From Physcia stellaris (lineage: Eukaryota; Ascomycota; Lecanoromycetes; Caliciales; Physciaceae), in assembly GCA_018902385.1 (NCBI GenBank), contig JABSSW010000009.1, positions 744,001-808,000 on the forward strand: a DNA stretch of 64,000 bases, written 5' to 3'. Under the pieces are notes generated by a model. That model did not search any database. It saw only the letters and a list, made by a program, of their open reading frames with translations, and had not been told where the DNA came from. Position numbers and translations under genes: made by a program. Positions 11,218 to 23,611 of the stretch are shown piece by piece. Every line of letters starts with the position of its first letter. Position 1 is the first letter of the stretch.

Positions 11218-13360
11218 ATGCCTCGCCCCGACCCTGATCGCCCAAACCGCCCTCCAAAAACCCACACCCGCCCCAAAACAGATCGCAAAGAAAAAGTCAC
11301 ACCCCGAGGGACACCGGAGAGGAGGAGTAAGCAAGCTAGTCCTCGTACACCTGATCGCCGGTCGAATCAAAGAGCCTCGAAGCACACCAGCGCTTCGACT
11401 ACCGAACGGTCGTCGAACGTTCTAAGCCTAGATGCCCTCGCGAAGCTAGATGCGCTCAATGAGAAGGATACTGTCAGAGAAAAGGAACGCGTTGCAGATC
11501 GAAGGGCAAAAGAGAAGGTAGTCACAGGAAGAGTCCTCAAAGAAAGAGGAAAGCATAGGCGAAGATCAGGAGGCCAAGGCCATGGAGGAAAGAGGCGAGT
11601 GGTCAGTGGACCCCTTGCGGAGGAGGGAAAGGTCATGCACAGACGAGGCGGCTATGGTTCAAAGGATGGCGGTAAGCGCAGGTTTGGCAAGAAGTTCTGG
11701 TGGATAGTGCTCATCTCTGTGGCTATATTGATTGTCATCATTGCTGTGGTCGCGGTGATGGTCGGGAAGAAAGGGAAAGGCGAAGGCGGTAACGGTGGAG
11801 GGTCAGATTCAGGAGCTGATCCAGCAAATAGCAACCTTGCAGGAATCAGTGAGAGTGACATACCGACTGCAGCGAAAGGCAGCTACTTCGACCCGTTCAC
11901 GTGGTATGATACCACAGATTTCAACGTCACCTATACAAATGATACGGTTGGGGGGCTCCCGGTGATGGGTTTGAACTCCTCCTGGGACGATTCAACCCAG
12001 GCAAACAAAAATGTTCCTGCCTTGGACAAGGAGTGGGCTTACGGCACCATGCCCATACGGGGCGTCAATCTAGGAGGGTGGCTCTCCATCGAGCCATTCA
12101 TTACACCAAGCTTTTTCAATAGCTACAAAGAGAACGAGAACATAGTGGACGAATGGACATTGACAAGCAAACTGGGACCGAGTCAATCGGCGAAAATGCT
12201 GGAAAAACACTACGCGCTCTTCGTCAATGCACAAACGTTCAAGGATATTCAGGATGCGGGCTTCGACCATATCAGGATACCCTTCTCGTATTGGGCAGTC
12301 ACAACATATCCTGGTGATCCCTATGTAGCGAAGATATCTTGGAGGTATTTACTGCGTGCCATTGAGTATGCCAGAGCGTGTGGCTTGCGCGTCAATCTCG
12401 ATCTGCACGCTGTACCAGGCAGTCAGAATGGATGGAATCACAGTGGTCGTTCGGGAGACATTGGGTGGCTCAATGGGACGGACGGTTCACTGAACGCTCA
12501 GAGGTCTCTAGACATCCACAACCAGCTATCGACTTTCTTCGCCCAGCCCCGTTACGCAAAAGTGATTGCTATCTATGGTCTTGTCAATGAACCGAAAATG
12601 ATTGCTTTACCTACCCAAACTGTGATAGATTGGACTACCAAGGCTGTGGGAGTTGTGCGGAAGAATGGAATCAAGCAAAACATTGCAATCGGAGACGGCT
12701 TCCTAGGTTTGCCTAAATGGCAAGGAAAGCTCGAAGGTGTCAATGGCTTGATCTTGGACTCGCACCCATACACCATATTTGACCCTAATCTAATCGTTTT
12801 TCCGCATCAGAAAAAGATACAGTTTGCCTGTACGAGTTGGTCCAGTCAGATGAAAGCCAGTTTGAACACTGCTAGCGGGTATGTTGTCTCCCCTTTTCTG
12901 AGTTAGGCGTATGCCGGTCGACTAACATTTCCCTAGCTTTGGACCCACAATGACAGGCGAATGGTCGCAAGCAGACACAGACTGCGCCCTTTACCTCAAC
13001 AATGTCGGAATTGGTAATCGCTGGACAGGCACCCTCAACAGCGCCGATCGCTCCACTGCAGTGCTCGAACCATCCTGCCCTAAGGGTTCTGGCTCTTGTT
13101 CTTGCGCCCAAGCCAACGCCGATCCCAGCACATACAGCGATGAATACAAGCAATGGTTGATGATGAACGCAATGGCCCAAATGTCGAGCTTTGAAAAGGG
13201 CTGGGGCTGGTTCTACTGGACTTGGGTGACCGAAAGCGCAGCGCAGTGGAGCTGGAAAGCAGGCATGCAGGCGGGCACTTTACCGCAGAAGACGTGGGAT
13301 AGGGATTTCAATTGTACAACAGATGTTCCAGATTTCAAGGGACTGTCGGAAACTTACTAA
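11218..13360 (+). CDS. exgD: Membrane-anchored exo-1,3-beta-glucosidase, GH5
   Basis: Releases glucose from beta-1,3-glucan chains during wall remodelling. Model: join(11218..12878,12937..13360), 694 aa, one 58-nt intron with a CTAAC branch site. The layout is that of the ExgD type: a long, very basic Ser/Arg-rich cytoplasmic N-terminus (about 155 aa), one transmembrane helix at about 160-182 (FWWIVLISVAILIVIIAVVAVMV), a Gly/Ser linker, then the GH5 domain. Visible GH5 landmarks are RGVNLGGWLSIEPFI, the acid/base region IYGLVNEPKMI with Glu in NEP, and TGEWSQADTDC, the expected nucleophile-bearing block, starting exon 2. The C-terminus has GWGWFYWTWVTE, typical of fungal exo-glucanases. It is a type II membrane protein with the catalytic domain outside. 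Function is well supported by motifs; substrate specificity is inferred from the family. Confidence 0.93.
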
Positions 13361-14009
13361 GAGGGTCGTCGGTACATATTTGACTGCATGGCGAGGCGTT
13401 GATAGATACCCCTTTTGGATAGTACATATGACTGCGGCGCTCAATGCAGAATGAGCTTGGATAGGGTGAAGCCCGACCAGGAACAACCTTTGATTTCGAA
13501 ACTTCATTCATAACCAAATTCTGGTACACAGGCCTCAAAGACGAGTAAACTTGTTATGACCAACGGTTCATCTCCCCTCTGGCACTCATCTTGAATGGCC
13601 GAGAGTGGGTGCACGGATTTGACTTCAGCCACGAACATGCGCCACATTCAACGACGTCAAGGATTCACGTTCTGCTCGCATTGGAAGTCTCCCATCTCCT
13701 AGGACGACGCTCGAGCTTTCGATGGCGGACCATTTCTCGGATGATCGCAGTTTCCCGATGCTGGGCGAGGGAAAGCTCTGTGACTTCTCTTTCGCACCTG
13801 CTTCGTCTGCGGAGCGATGGCCTAATCTTCGATTTGTTTCTTCATCCTCGCTCCTGTTTCAAGCAGACTGTTTGAAATAACGCACGTCGAACTGCATTTA
13901 TTGCGTGCGCGAAAGAGGTTTGGGTAGCCCAGTATCGGTTGTGGTATCAATCATTACATTAGAGTTTATCACCTTTCACCTGCTCGGCTCTACCTAAACA
14001 ATAATAGCA
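13361..14009. other. Intergenic
   Basis: About 650 bp. A 94-codon open frame at 13591-13875 has no recognisable features. Otherwise this is the promoter of the coiled-coil gene. Confidence 0.5.
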
Positions 14010-17000
14010 ATGTCGTTCAGCCATCGTGGAACTCCAAAGGGTGGAGTCAAGGACCCAAGTTCCGGCCGTGCGGCTACGACTGGCAAGGCTGCATCCTTAG
14101 CAAAATCGAAATTGAAAGCAAGACCGTCGCTAAGCTCAATCACGAACAGAAATGTGGAACCCGAGGATACCGCAGACGAACGGTCCAACCCTGCAGTTGA
14201 CGCCACAAGCAAGAAAGCATCCATTGCAAGCTCCAAGAGGTCCACATCACCGACTAAGGCATCAATTGGTCGGCGTTCCACAATGGGTTCAAAGAGCAAT
14301 GTTGAGAAAAGACCCATAGCGGACCAATCCAGCATCGCAAGCCCGAGCACAGTCTCTGCAAAACCCTCAACCCACAATGCTCGTCCTCCGACTACAGCTA
14401 CTCACCGTAGCACCCGCCCTATACATTACTCTCCGCAGAGCGTAGGGAAGTCTGCACTAGCAAAGAAAAGACTGAGCTCAATCTCAGCATCTCCCACACC
14501 TCCAGAAGAGAATTCTCCCTCATCTGCCGCGATTCAACCGTCAAATCAAGTCATGACGAAAGCTGCGAGGCCCGCTCTGGGCGCTCGCAAGTCAACCATG
14601 TCTGTCACGATCGAGCAACGATGGCGAGAATTGGCTTTGGTCGGTACTATGTTAAGAGCTGCTATGGATGATGATGGAACACCCGACAATGCAACCAAAG
14701 AGGAGTACGGTGATCAAGCAGATAAGGATCTAGCCATGCTGAGAGCGAAATTGGAGGAAGCCAGGCGTAACGAAGGTAAAGAACCTCTAGATACAACTGG
14801 TGAGGAAGCCCTGCCAGAGTCAGTCAAGGAAGCCTTGCCTGTCGTCAATATCGATGAATTGGAGACCAAGCTTACAGCCAGCGAGGAGAAGGTGTGCCAT
14901 CCCCTGGGCCTTGATAAGGGCAGCGATGGTTGACATGATTTTTTAGGTGACACGCCTCCAAGCAGAACTCATCGTGGTCCGTAAAGAGCTGGAAAAGAAG
15001 CTCGACGAAGCTGCGGCCTGTCATCAGAAGGAGATCGAGGTCGCTCGGTCGGAAGCCAAGGAAGCCGATGCGCGCAAGCAAGAAGCGGTTTTGAGAGTTG
15101 AGCATTTGGCTTATGTTGGTTCCCAGTCTCGATAATCAAAGCCAATGTGGACCAGGATTGCTGACTGCGAAATCATGAATAGGAAAAACTTGACCTCAAA
15201 AATTCGATTGACGACGCTCAAGCAAAGCATGCACAGCTACTGCAAGAGTCCCTGGAAAGTGAAGATCGCCACCGTCACGAACATGCAATTGAAGAGGCGA
15301 GACATCGTCAATGGCGTGATATGGCGATAGAAGCAGGTACGTCTTTTCGCCTTACGAATCTAGATTCACTCGCCCCGAAACTATAAAGAGCACGGAAATG
15401 ACGTGAACACGTGGTAACCCGAGTGGAGAACAAGATCAATTCCAAAAGTCCTTTCATATCACAGTCAGCTGTAGTCCTTAGAATGGGCTATTATTATGAT
15501 TTCATCGTTGCCTACCTCGCGATGCTCGGTCGTGTATTGGCCGAGTGACTTAGCAGAGGATACGAACGCTGACTTCCTGAATAGAGGGCAAGCCAAGGAG
15601 CTCAAAGTACAGCTGGCGAGTGCTGTTGATCGGTATAAAACGTCCCAAGAAGAGCTCCGTAACTGCCAGCTACTGGTCAAAAAGCTTGAGTCTGCTGCTG
15701 AAGAAAGGCTTTCCCATTTCGTCCAAGCTACAGATTCGTACATGGACAAGATCAACGAGCTCCAGATCCAGATCGAGCAAAGTTCTGCCAGTCGTAAGCT
15801 GCTAGCCGACAGTCGTGACGAACAAAACACTCAGTTGCAAAGAGTCATCGAATCGCTTCAAGATAGAGTCCAAGACGTCTACGAGGCCAAAGAAACGGAG
15901 CTAGAACGCCAGAGACTACATCTTACCCAGGAGCATGACGAAAGTATCTCGAAACTCCGTGCCGCCAATGAGAGGTGAGTGTACTCTAGCACTGTCTCAC
16001 ATCCCCAGAAGAATCTGTTATATGGTTCGACGCGTACCCTTAGGTGGAACTGAGATGCTGACACCAAGCCTACTAGGCTTCTACAAAGCGAAAGGGAGAG
16101 TGGTCATATGCAGCTCGAGAAGCTGAAGAAATCACGTGATCAGGCAATGTCCGAGCTTCAAAATTCGCGTGGCAATCATGAAGAGATCATAGACAACTAC
16201 GAATACAGGCTTGAAGAGGCCGAAAGACTGTTAGAAAGTTCCAACATGGAGCGTTCCGAGGCCGTATCGAAACTGCAGGCTGCGGTCGCCGAGAACGAGG
16301 AAAAGATCAGCATCATCATGGCCAAGGATCGTGAGCTTGATACACTCTACCAACAACGAAACGCGGAGACAGCCAACGTGGTTACCGTCAAGGATGACGA
16401 GGAGAGTACCGAACTGCATGCGGATCATGCAGATGCGACGAAAAATCAGAGTCGCGAGGAGACCATCTTCAGCGAGGAAGTCATCGAGATGGCTGATGTC
16501 AACGAGGCAGCAGATGACAAAAGAATAATCAGCGCTGTTGCATACATCAAGCATCCGGAGGAGCTTGGGGACGACGAGGTAGGTTGCATGGGAGCTGCTC
16601 CCCTTAATCGACTGTTTGGATTGAGACACGCCTACCCATCTACGGTTATCAAGCCATAATTCGAAAATGATTGCTCCAAAGGCTAGGTCCTCAATCGAGA
16701 CCTCCTGGCGTGGATATGCTAACCTGGGGGACTTGTGCACAGGATCTGGGTCCAGCCCTCATGGGCAACGTAAGCAGCTCTTTCTTTTCAACCCCTATCC
16801 CGTGACGATATGGAAGAGCAGGCTGACAGTCACCTTTCAGTTGGCTGCGATCCAAGAACGACTCAGGGCGATGGACAGTGCCAATGAAAATCAGATTGCG
16901 GAGCAGAAAAGGTTCGGACAGCGACAAATCTGCTACCTTGGCGAGTAGATGCCTGCTAACCGGTATTCCTAGGCTTATCCAGAGGATGTCGAGTTTGTAC

Positions 17001-17072
17001 AAGCCCGAGCCACTCCGATGGTTGGATGCGAATATTTCCGAGGAGACTGAAGAGAAGCTGGAGCAGCATTAA
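14010..17072 (+). CDS. Large coiled-coil protein with Ser/Lys-rich head
   Basis: Model: join(14010..14891,14947..15114,15183..15336,15587..15974,16077..16578,16743..16769,16841..16911,16973..17072), about 763 aa in eight exons. The first 190 residues are basic, Ser/Thr/Pro-rich and disordered, a composition often seen in microtubule- or cytoskeleton-binding heads. From about residue 205 almost everything is Glu/Lys/Leu heptads (for example RLQAELIVVRKELEKKLDEA and YEYRLEEAERLLESS), that is, extended coiled coil. The C-terminus is IQRMSSLYKPEPLRWLDANIS and a short acidic tail. I do not recognise a named orthologue; automatic annotation would probably say M-protein-repeat or myosin-tail-like. 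Exon 6 is only 27 nt. The 250-nt intron before 15587 uses a weak acceptor (TAGAG) and may conceal another exon. Confidence 0.7.
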
Positions 17073-18083
17073 GGAAGACCGGATCATAGACCTCTACTCT
17101 CATAAAGAATTCACGAGGCATCGGATCCCGTTCAACGGCCATGTATTTATCTGGTGGGTTGGCGTCGAAGGTGGGTATACCCTTATGGCGAGTGGCGAAA
17201 TGACCGCTCAATAGGTCGAGGTTTGGTGGCTGGAGGCTAAGATGGGACGGTGGGTGGCTATATTGTTACTTTGCTGCTCCCTTGCTCTAATCAAATTGGC
17301 TGCATTGCACTAGTACTACTACCGCTTCTAGAGTCTAGACCTTATGAGATTCTCAGCATGGCCGAAGCCTCTAGCCGTCGTCTGGCGCTAAGAATGTCAG
17401 AAGCGACGCTAATCGTCAGTTCCTCTATAACAGGCAGTCTCCCTAACCGCAGCGATTCCCCGACCGTGAAAGCGTTCCTGAGACAGCGAGGAAAGCAAAG
17501 CAAGAGTATGGCACAGCAATGGCCAAGCAAGGGACCTTCACGCGACTCGTGCTCTTGGTGGTCCGCGCTCATTCAGCTACACGGCAAGCGGACACCACCT
17601 CCTTCGTTCACGCTGCTTTGGAGATCTACCGGAGCGGCGTGAATCTCGGTTTTAGGAAATCTGTCCGAGTGGCGTGAAGGTCATCACTCCAAAGGCCAGT
17701 CTCATGGTGGTACCACACACCTCCATCCTGTACTACTGTAATCCACGCGGCTAGCCCGCTTCGACACATGGCTGACACATGTACTGACCGTCCACCTCTA
17801 GCTCACTGATCACTTGTTCCTACTGTCCTTACAGTGTCTGTCCCTTCATCACAAAAAACCCTGCCACCTTCAGCCTGGCTCCGCCAGATCCTGCCTGTCT
17901 CTCTTTGATCTTCTCTTATGGAACAGCAAAACAGAATATAAGGCTCAATGGTGTATAAGACTCACTCAATTCCTGAAAGCATTAACAATTGACTCGAATA
18001 ATTCACCGACGTCAAAACCCTACTTGATCCCGACCACGACTGTGCTTTGAATTTTCACTTCTTTTCTTTGAGGATTATTCGAG
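17073..18083. other. Intergenic, possible small unassigned reading frame
   Basis: About 1 kb. Two overlapping frames occur at 17250-17642 and around 17519-17683 (+). The latter reads MAKQGTFTRLVLL onward for about 53 codons, but neither has a recognisable family or clear splice partners. The rest presumably holds the promoter of the ammonia-lyase gene. Confidence 0.4.
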
Positions 18084-20963
18084 ATGATAGGGTCTCAGTC
18101 AATGCGACATGGCCATGTCGTTTTGGCGGGGTGGGACTGCCTGCTCGACTTGGTCCACGGTGGCAGTGCCGAGGTCGTCGTGAATGGCGAATCACTGCGG
18201 CTTGCAAAGGTAGTCGCTGTTGCAAGGTGAGTGATACTAATCTCACTCAAATCTCCGTGCGGACAGTTGGCGAACGAGGTTCCGATGTGGGATTGAATAG
18301 CATGGTTATCCTTCTCAGTCCCGTCGTTGCATATTTTCTGAGGACCTTACACTAGCCTGCTCTGTCCACGATTGTTTTCCACGCCCTTTAAAATATCACC
18401 TTGACAGTCACTTCAAAGCCCAAGTTTCACCACGAGAGTCATCTCAATTAACATGAGGAGCTATGTTTCTTTCGCTTTCCCGAGCGCTTCAACTGGTTTT
18501 ATAAACACGGTAGCGCTATGCTGACATGGGTGAGCAATGGTACAGGTACAATGCGTCAGTGACTCTGAGCAAAGCCATCATCCCGCGGGTGAGGGCTAGC
18601 TCCGAATTCCTTACAAACTGCCTCGCGCGTGGAGATTGTGTTTACGGTGAGTCTGACTAGACGACTCCCTGCATATGCACTCACAGATTGAAAGGGGTCA
18701 ATACCGGCTTTGGTGGCAGTGCCGATACACGAACGGATGACACGTATGGCCTGCAGCGATCATTGCTCGAAATGCTCCAGTATGGCATTGTCGATCTCCC
18801 AAGCCAAGATAACCGACAAGCCTCCGATTCTGAACATACTTTGGATAATCGATTTTTCGCCAGAGCGCTACCAAATACAGACCCATCCAGCTCCACTTGC
18901 ATGCCGGAAGCATGGGTTCGAGCATCAATGGTCGTTAGGACTAATTCCCTCGCAAGCGGTAATTCAGGGGTTCGTCCAGAACTGATTTACTGCATCGCTG
19001 ACCTCCTTCGAAACAACATCATACCAGTCGTTCCACTTCGGGGCAGCATATCCGCCTCCGGCGATCTCAGTCCGTTATCATACATCGCTGGAGCAATCCA
19101 AGGCAATCCAGGCATCAATGTCTGGGCTCATGAGCCTACAACCGGTCGCCGTACAATCCTCACGGCCAAGGCAGCACTAAAAGCGGCCTCAATAACGCCG
19201 GTAGAGCTCGGTCCCAAGGAAGGCCTCGCCATCGTCAACGGCACGGCAGTATCCGCCGGCGCCGCTGGCTTGGCCCTTCATGACGCTCACTGCCTCGCAG
19301 TACTATCCCAAGTACTGACGGCAATGGGCGTAGAAGCGTTGCGTGGTACAGACGAGAGTTTCGCTCCTTTCATCGCAGCTGTACGACCGCATCCGGGCCA
19401 AGTCGAAGCAGCGCAGAACATCTCCTCCTTTCTCAAAGGCTCTAAACTCATAGTCTCCCACTCCTCCAACGATCATTCCATAATGGACGATGGCTCCCTG
19501 CGCCAGGATCGATACTCGATCCGGACCTCCTCGCAATGGCTGGGCCCACAGCTCGAAGACCTCCTCCTAGCGCACGATCAGCTCTCTACGGAGTTCAACT
19601 CCACGACGGATAACCCCCTCATCGACCCCTCAGGCCAGGGAAAGATCTATCACGGCGGCAACTTCCAAGCCATGGCGGTCACCTCCGCGATGGAGAAGAC
19701 ACGCAGCTGTCTACAGATTATCGGGAGGATGTTATTCGCGCAGTGCACCGAGCTCATCAACCCAGCACTGAACAACGGCCTCCCCCCCAACCTGACAGCC
19801 GACGAACCGAGCAAGAGCTTCCTGATGAAGGGCATCGACATCGCCGTCGCGGCGCTGCAGGCCGAGCTGGGGTTCCTGGCCGGAAGCGTGGCGGCGAACG
19901 TGCAGACGGCGGAAATGAACAACCAGGCGCTCAACTCGCTGGCGCTGGTCAGCGCGCGGTACACGCACACCGCGCTGGACGTCCTCTTCCAGCTGAGCAG
20001 CTACTACCTGTTCGCGCTCTGCCAGGCCCTCGATCTGCGCGCCATGCAAGCCCGCTTTCTCTCCGCCCTCCAACCCTCCTTCTTGGCTCTAGCGACGGAG
20101 TCCCTCGCCTCCGCCGTCCCACACCGGGACATGGAGCCCCTGAAAGCGGAGCTCTGGCCCCGCCTGCTGAAAGAGCTGGCCCAGCGCACGACCCTCGACG
20201 CGGCGCACCGCGTCCGCGACGCCCTCGAGGCACTGACCCCGCTCGTGCTCCGCCACGGGGATCCCTCCGCGCCGCACCTCCAGCGGTGGATGAGCGCCGC
20301 GAATACGCTCACGATGGCGGTGTATACCTCGACTCGCGCCTCCTACATTGCGGCTCCGGACGCGACGCCGCTGCTGGGACATGCCGCGAGCAGGATGTAT
20401 ACTTACGTACGGAAGGAGCTGGGGGTACCGTTTATCCACGGCGATGGCGAGTATGAGAATCCGAATTTGGGCGCGGCGGTCATTACGGGCGGGGGAGGGT
20501 TGTGCTTGATGAGGGGGCGGGTGGAGGGACAGGGGTGGGAGTGGGTGGGGAGAAGGGTGGTGATATCAATACCGGAGAAGAGGATGAGGGGAAACAGACT
20601 ATTGGTGATAAAGTCTCGGCTGTTTATCGGGCGCTGAGGGATGGGAGGGCGTTGGGGCCTGTTATGGAGTGTTTGAGGGATGTTGGTGGTGGGGAGGAGG
20701 GGGTGGGGGAGGGCGAAGTTGTGAGGTGGGAGGCGGTTGGGGGAAGGGTGAAGGGTGAAGGGGAAGATGGAGGGAATGGGGCGTTCGATGGGGCTATTGG
20801 ACTGGCTGCATGGGTTCTGTGGGGGCGTTTGAGGAGTGTGGATCTTGGCCGTTGGGAATGGGGTCTTTCGAAAAATGGATATCGAAAAAATTGTAGGATG
20901 GGGGTTTCGAGAGTAATAGATGGGACCCTTACGGGGATAATAGACAAGAATTGGTGTGGATAG
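18084..20963 (+). CDS. Phenylalanine/histidine ammonia-lyase family enzyme (PAL-type)
   Basis: MIO-dependent aromatic amino acid lyase; in fungi usually phenylalanine to trans-cinnamate plus ammonia. Model: join(18084..18226,18546..18646,18695..20450,20498..20963), about 821 aa. Exon 1 gives VVVNGESLRLAKVVAVAR, exon 2 the next helix, and exon 3 opens with GVNTGFGGSADTRT, the mobile-loop region. The MIO tripeptide Ala-Ser-Gly is at about residues 202-204 (ISASGDLSPLSY). NGTAVSAGAAGLAL, STTDNPLI and QSVA-like helices (LAGSVAANVQTAEMNNQALNSLALVSAR) follow. The conserved C-terminus (TIGDKVSAVYRALRDGRALGPVMECL) is in another frame; a 47-nt intron (20451-20497, GTATGA...GGGGAG) restores it, otherwise the protein would end in an unrelated tail. 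The extreme C-terminus after about residue 735 is low-complexity and unlike the family. The start may instead be the ATG at 18102. PAL versus HAL cannot be settled by eye; length and C-terminus favour PAL. Confidence 0.86.
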
Positions 20964-21646
20964 ATGGGATATTTGCGTGGATAGATGAGATATTGGTGAG
21001 GATGGATAGATGTAGAAATCTTTGCAAGATGCTAGAATATTAGATTTTTGCTTTTACTGTTTTTTCTTCTAAGGCGCCTTCCTCCTTTGTCGTACGCTGC
21101 GCTTCGTCACTTCTTTTGCGTGCTTTTCTTCTCCTGTTTCTGGCTTTTCCTTGAGGCTTTTGTATTGGTTGTCTGAAGGGGATATAGGGGGGAGGAGGGA
21201 GGAGATGGGATGTGGGTGGGTACGGTTTTACTTATCTACTCTCTACGCCGCCGACTGCTTCGTAGACGTTTTATATACTTTTGAGGAAAGAAAAAAAGGG
21301 ACGGCGAACAGATTTACGAAATCGACGACAGGGAAGTCCATACCGGGAACGTAGGATGTTCATCTACGAAGATGGGGAATCCGTATACTGCTGGTCTTCA
21401 TCAAAGCTATTGGGCTCATTGGTCTGTTCAAAGCTCTTTACTAGAACGACGAGTTCCGCGAGGACGACGAAGTGCAACGGATTTGATAAATACGTCATAT
21501 AACGAAGAACGAGGCCCAAACCGAAACAATTGTGCTGTGAGAGAGGCTTCAAATAGAACGCCAATACACAACGTAATCTAACCCCCTAGTGGTCACACCT
21601 CCTCGTGAGTCACATCAGCTATAATCTATCATAATCAAGATCATGA
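20964..21646. other. Intergenic between convergent genes
   Basis: No coding pattern. T-rich tracts at about 21050-21070 may belong to 3' end formation of the lyase gene. Confidence 0.5.
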
Positions 21647-23056
21647 TTAGACATTTAAGAACATTCTGGCGATTCGAATTGCGAAGTCAGGATCGTGAAC
21701 GTCAAGATAGTTGTTCCAAGTACTGAGCGTGACATGTACCACACGGCACTCCGTATCGTAAGCGAGGAGTGCGTGGCGATGAGAGGAACCCTGGCCTTTG
21801 AAGTGTTCTAGATAGATACCTGGAACGAGCATGAAGGAAAACATAAGCAAGCTAAGGAGTGGTAGCATTATTAGTGGAATATAATATGAAGAGTCGTGTA
21901 TCTTTGATCGGTGACGAAATATATCCAAGTCTAGCTTCTGCGTTCCGTAGCGGTATCCTAGGTAGAAAACGTAGCCAGTCGTACAGGATAGTAACAGCAA
22001 GAACACGAAAAGGTATGACATTGAAAAGAATTCCGACCACTCTCCATCGGAGTCTGATTCCCAACCCGGATTACTAAATAGCCACCCTTTGGAACATATG
22101 GCGGCTGGCGAGCAAAGCGAACTCCCAGGTGCATCAACAATATCGGACTCGAGACAACGGTACCTGACGGAGAAGTCAGGAGACGGAAATCCAAAGTAAT
22201 CTGGCCATTTGGTTTTCAAGGCAATGCACGTTGCTATCGCTTGAATAAGAGTGACCACAGAAACAGTCCAAATAAGAAAACGTCGGCGGGTAGACTTGTT
22301 ATTAAGGACGCAATCGTAGGGATGAATGAACAACGACGCAAGTTGGCGCTCAGGAGCTGTCCAGGCCAAGAGTGACACAGGTTGGCTATTGCTTGGGTCT
22401 GAGATCAGAACCCCAAAGCTATACATCCAATAGCCGAAGCTACCGACGTCCCATGTTATGGAGAAGTAGTCAAAGATGCTAAGGCCTTTGCAGTCGTCCT
22501 TATCGTGATATTTGGTAAAGAAAGCATTGTAGAGCCATCTGAAAGCAAAGACAAGCGTTATAAGAGTATAAAACCAAGTCGTCACTGGAGAGGAGCCGTA
22601 TGCTGACGGTAGTGGCTTTGAAGGTATTACTTTGAATCCATGTAAGCAACTAGCGAGACTGCACCAGTCGTACGACGGTGCAGTCTCGTTATCGGAGCCA
22701 GTTGCCCAGCCAATATACTTGGATTGAGCCAAAAAATGCCGTCCACGCGCTGCGTTATCCGACCAAACGTCCCGCAAGGTCGAAGTATTCCCAATATCCC
22801 GGGAGCCTAGATCGGTCATAACCAGAGTACAGTTGACCGGTTCTCGAGGCGTCGAGTTAGAGCATTCTTCAAAGCGACTGTTTTTATAGAAGGGAAATTT
22901 GGGATCGCTGACGTCGAGGCCAGTTGTGTCGGTTTTAATTAGCAACGCAAGAATCACTACGGCAGCAGCAGCGCACAGCCCAGCCCCAATCATGATTGCC
23001 CAGACTGCAGCCTGTCCTATTCTCCGATAAATGTTCTTCGACGACCGGATAGCCAT
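21647..23056 (-). CDS. Polytopic membrane protein of unknown function
   Basis: An intronless 469-aa frame. The N-terminus has a transmembrane helix at about 16-41, then an extracellular-type loop rich in Cys and N-glycosylation sequons (NST, NCT, NTS, NET). Further hydrophobic segments lie at about 158-182, 200-220, 265-285, 345-370 and 395-418, so about six helices. Short basic loops (STRRR, FRHRSK) mark the cytosolic side. It resembles fungal orphan integral membrane proteins that occur in accessory regions; I cannot assign a family. The start Met at 23056 is followed by RSSKNIYRR, a plausible cytosolic N-terminus. Confidence 0.65.
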   Translation of the reverse strand: MAIRSSKNIYRRIGQAAVWAIMIGAGLCAAAAVVILALLIKTDTTGLDVSDPKFPFYKNSRFEECSNSTPREPVNCTLVMTDLGSRDIGNTSTLRDVWSDNAARGRHFLAQSKYIGWATGSDNETAPSYDWCSLASCLHGFKVIPSKPLPSAYGSSPVTTWFYTLITLVFAFRWLYNAFFTKYHDKDDCKGLSIFDYFSITWDVGSFGYWMYSFGVLISDPSNSQPVSLLAWTAPERQLASLFIHPYDCVLNNKSTRRRFLIWTVSVVTLIQAIATCIALKTKWPDYFGFPSPDFSVRYRCLESDIVDAPGSSLCSPAAICSKGWLFSNPGWESDSDGEWSEFFSMSYLFVFLLLLSCTTGYVFYLGYRYGTQKLDLDIFRHRSKIHDSSYYIPLIMLPLLSLLMFSFMLVPGIYLEHFKGQGSSHRHALLAYDTECRVVHVTLSTWNNYLDVHDPDFAIRIARMFLNV

Positions 23057-23611
23057 TAGTCAATCTTTTCCGGCCAACAGTTGTAAACCAAGTTCAATCC
23101 AAATTGGAGTTGGATATCTGTTACTGGTGATTGGAGTCGTTAGATGATTACAATCATTGAACCACCGCTTGTCTTTCTGGAAAACCGATGCTCAGAGCTG
23201 CAATCTTGAAAAACTTTGTACTGGATTGTCCTCGTGTACCAAGTCGAAGGCGAAGCCGCTCAATAAGATTATTGATATTGAAGAATTGAGAAAGTGGAAA
23301 TTATGAGAAGCAAGGCATGAACGGGGCAGCATCGCATTATTACAAGCAATGGCCATGGTGAAGTATGTAATCGGGGTGCCTAATGAGGTGCATGCTTCAC
23401 CTATGGAAGTCGTACTGCGAGCAGGGCTGTAAAGCGACAAAACACTCATTCCGAAATTTCGGGACCGTCTGCAGCAAATGTTGAAGAGTAATAGGTCAAA
23501 TTGCCGTATATCCATTCCATTCTTATTGTCTGGTAGGACATAGGTTGGATATAAATACAGCGGCGCTTACAGAATGATTTTAATGCTGTCTACTCCGTAC
23601 CTTGCTAAATA
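23057..23611. other. Intergenic
   Basis: Upstream region of the minus-strand membrane protein; nothing recognised. Confidence 0.4.

Noticed and set aside
17250-17683. Two overlapping frames between the coiled-coil gene and the lyase
   Set aside because: No recognisable family; splice links could not be established.
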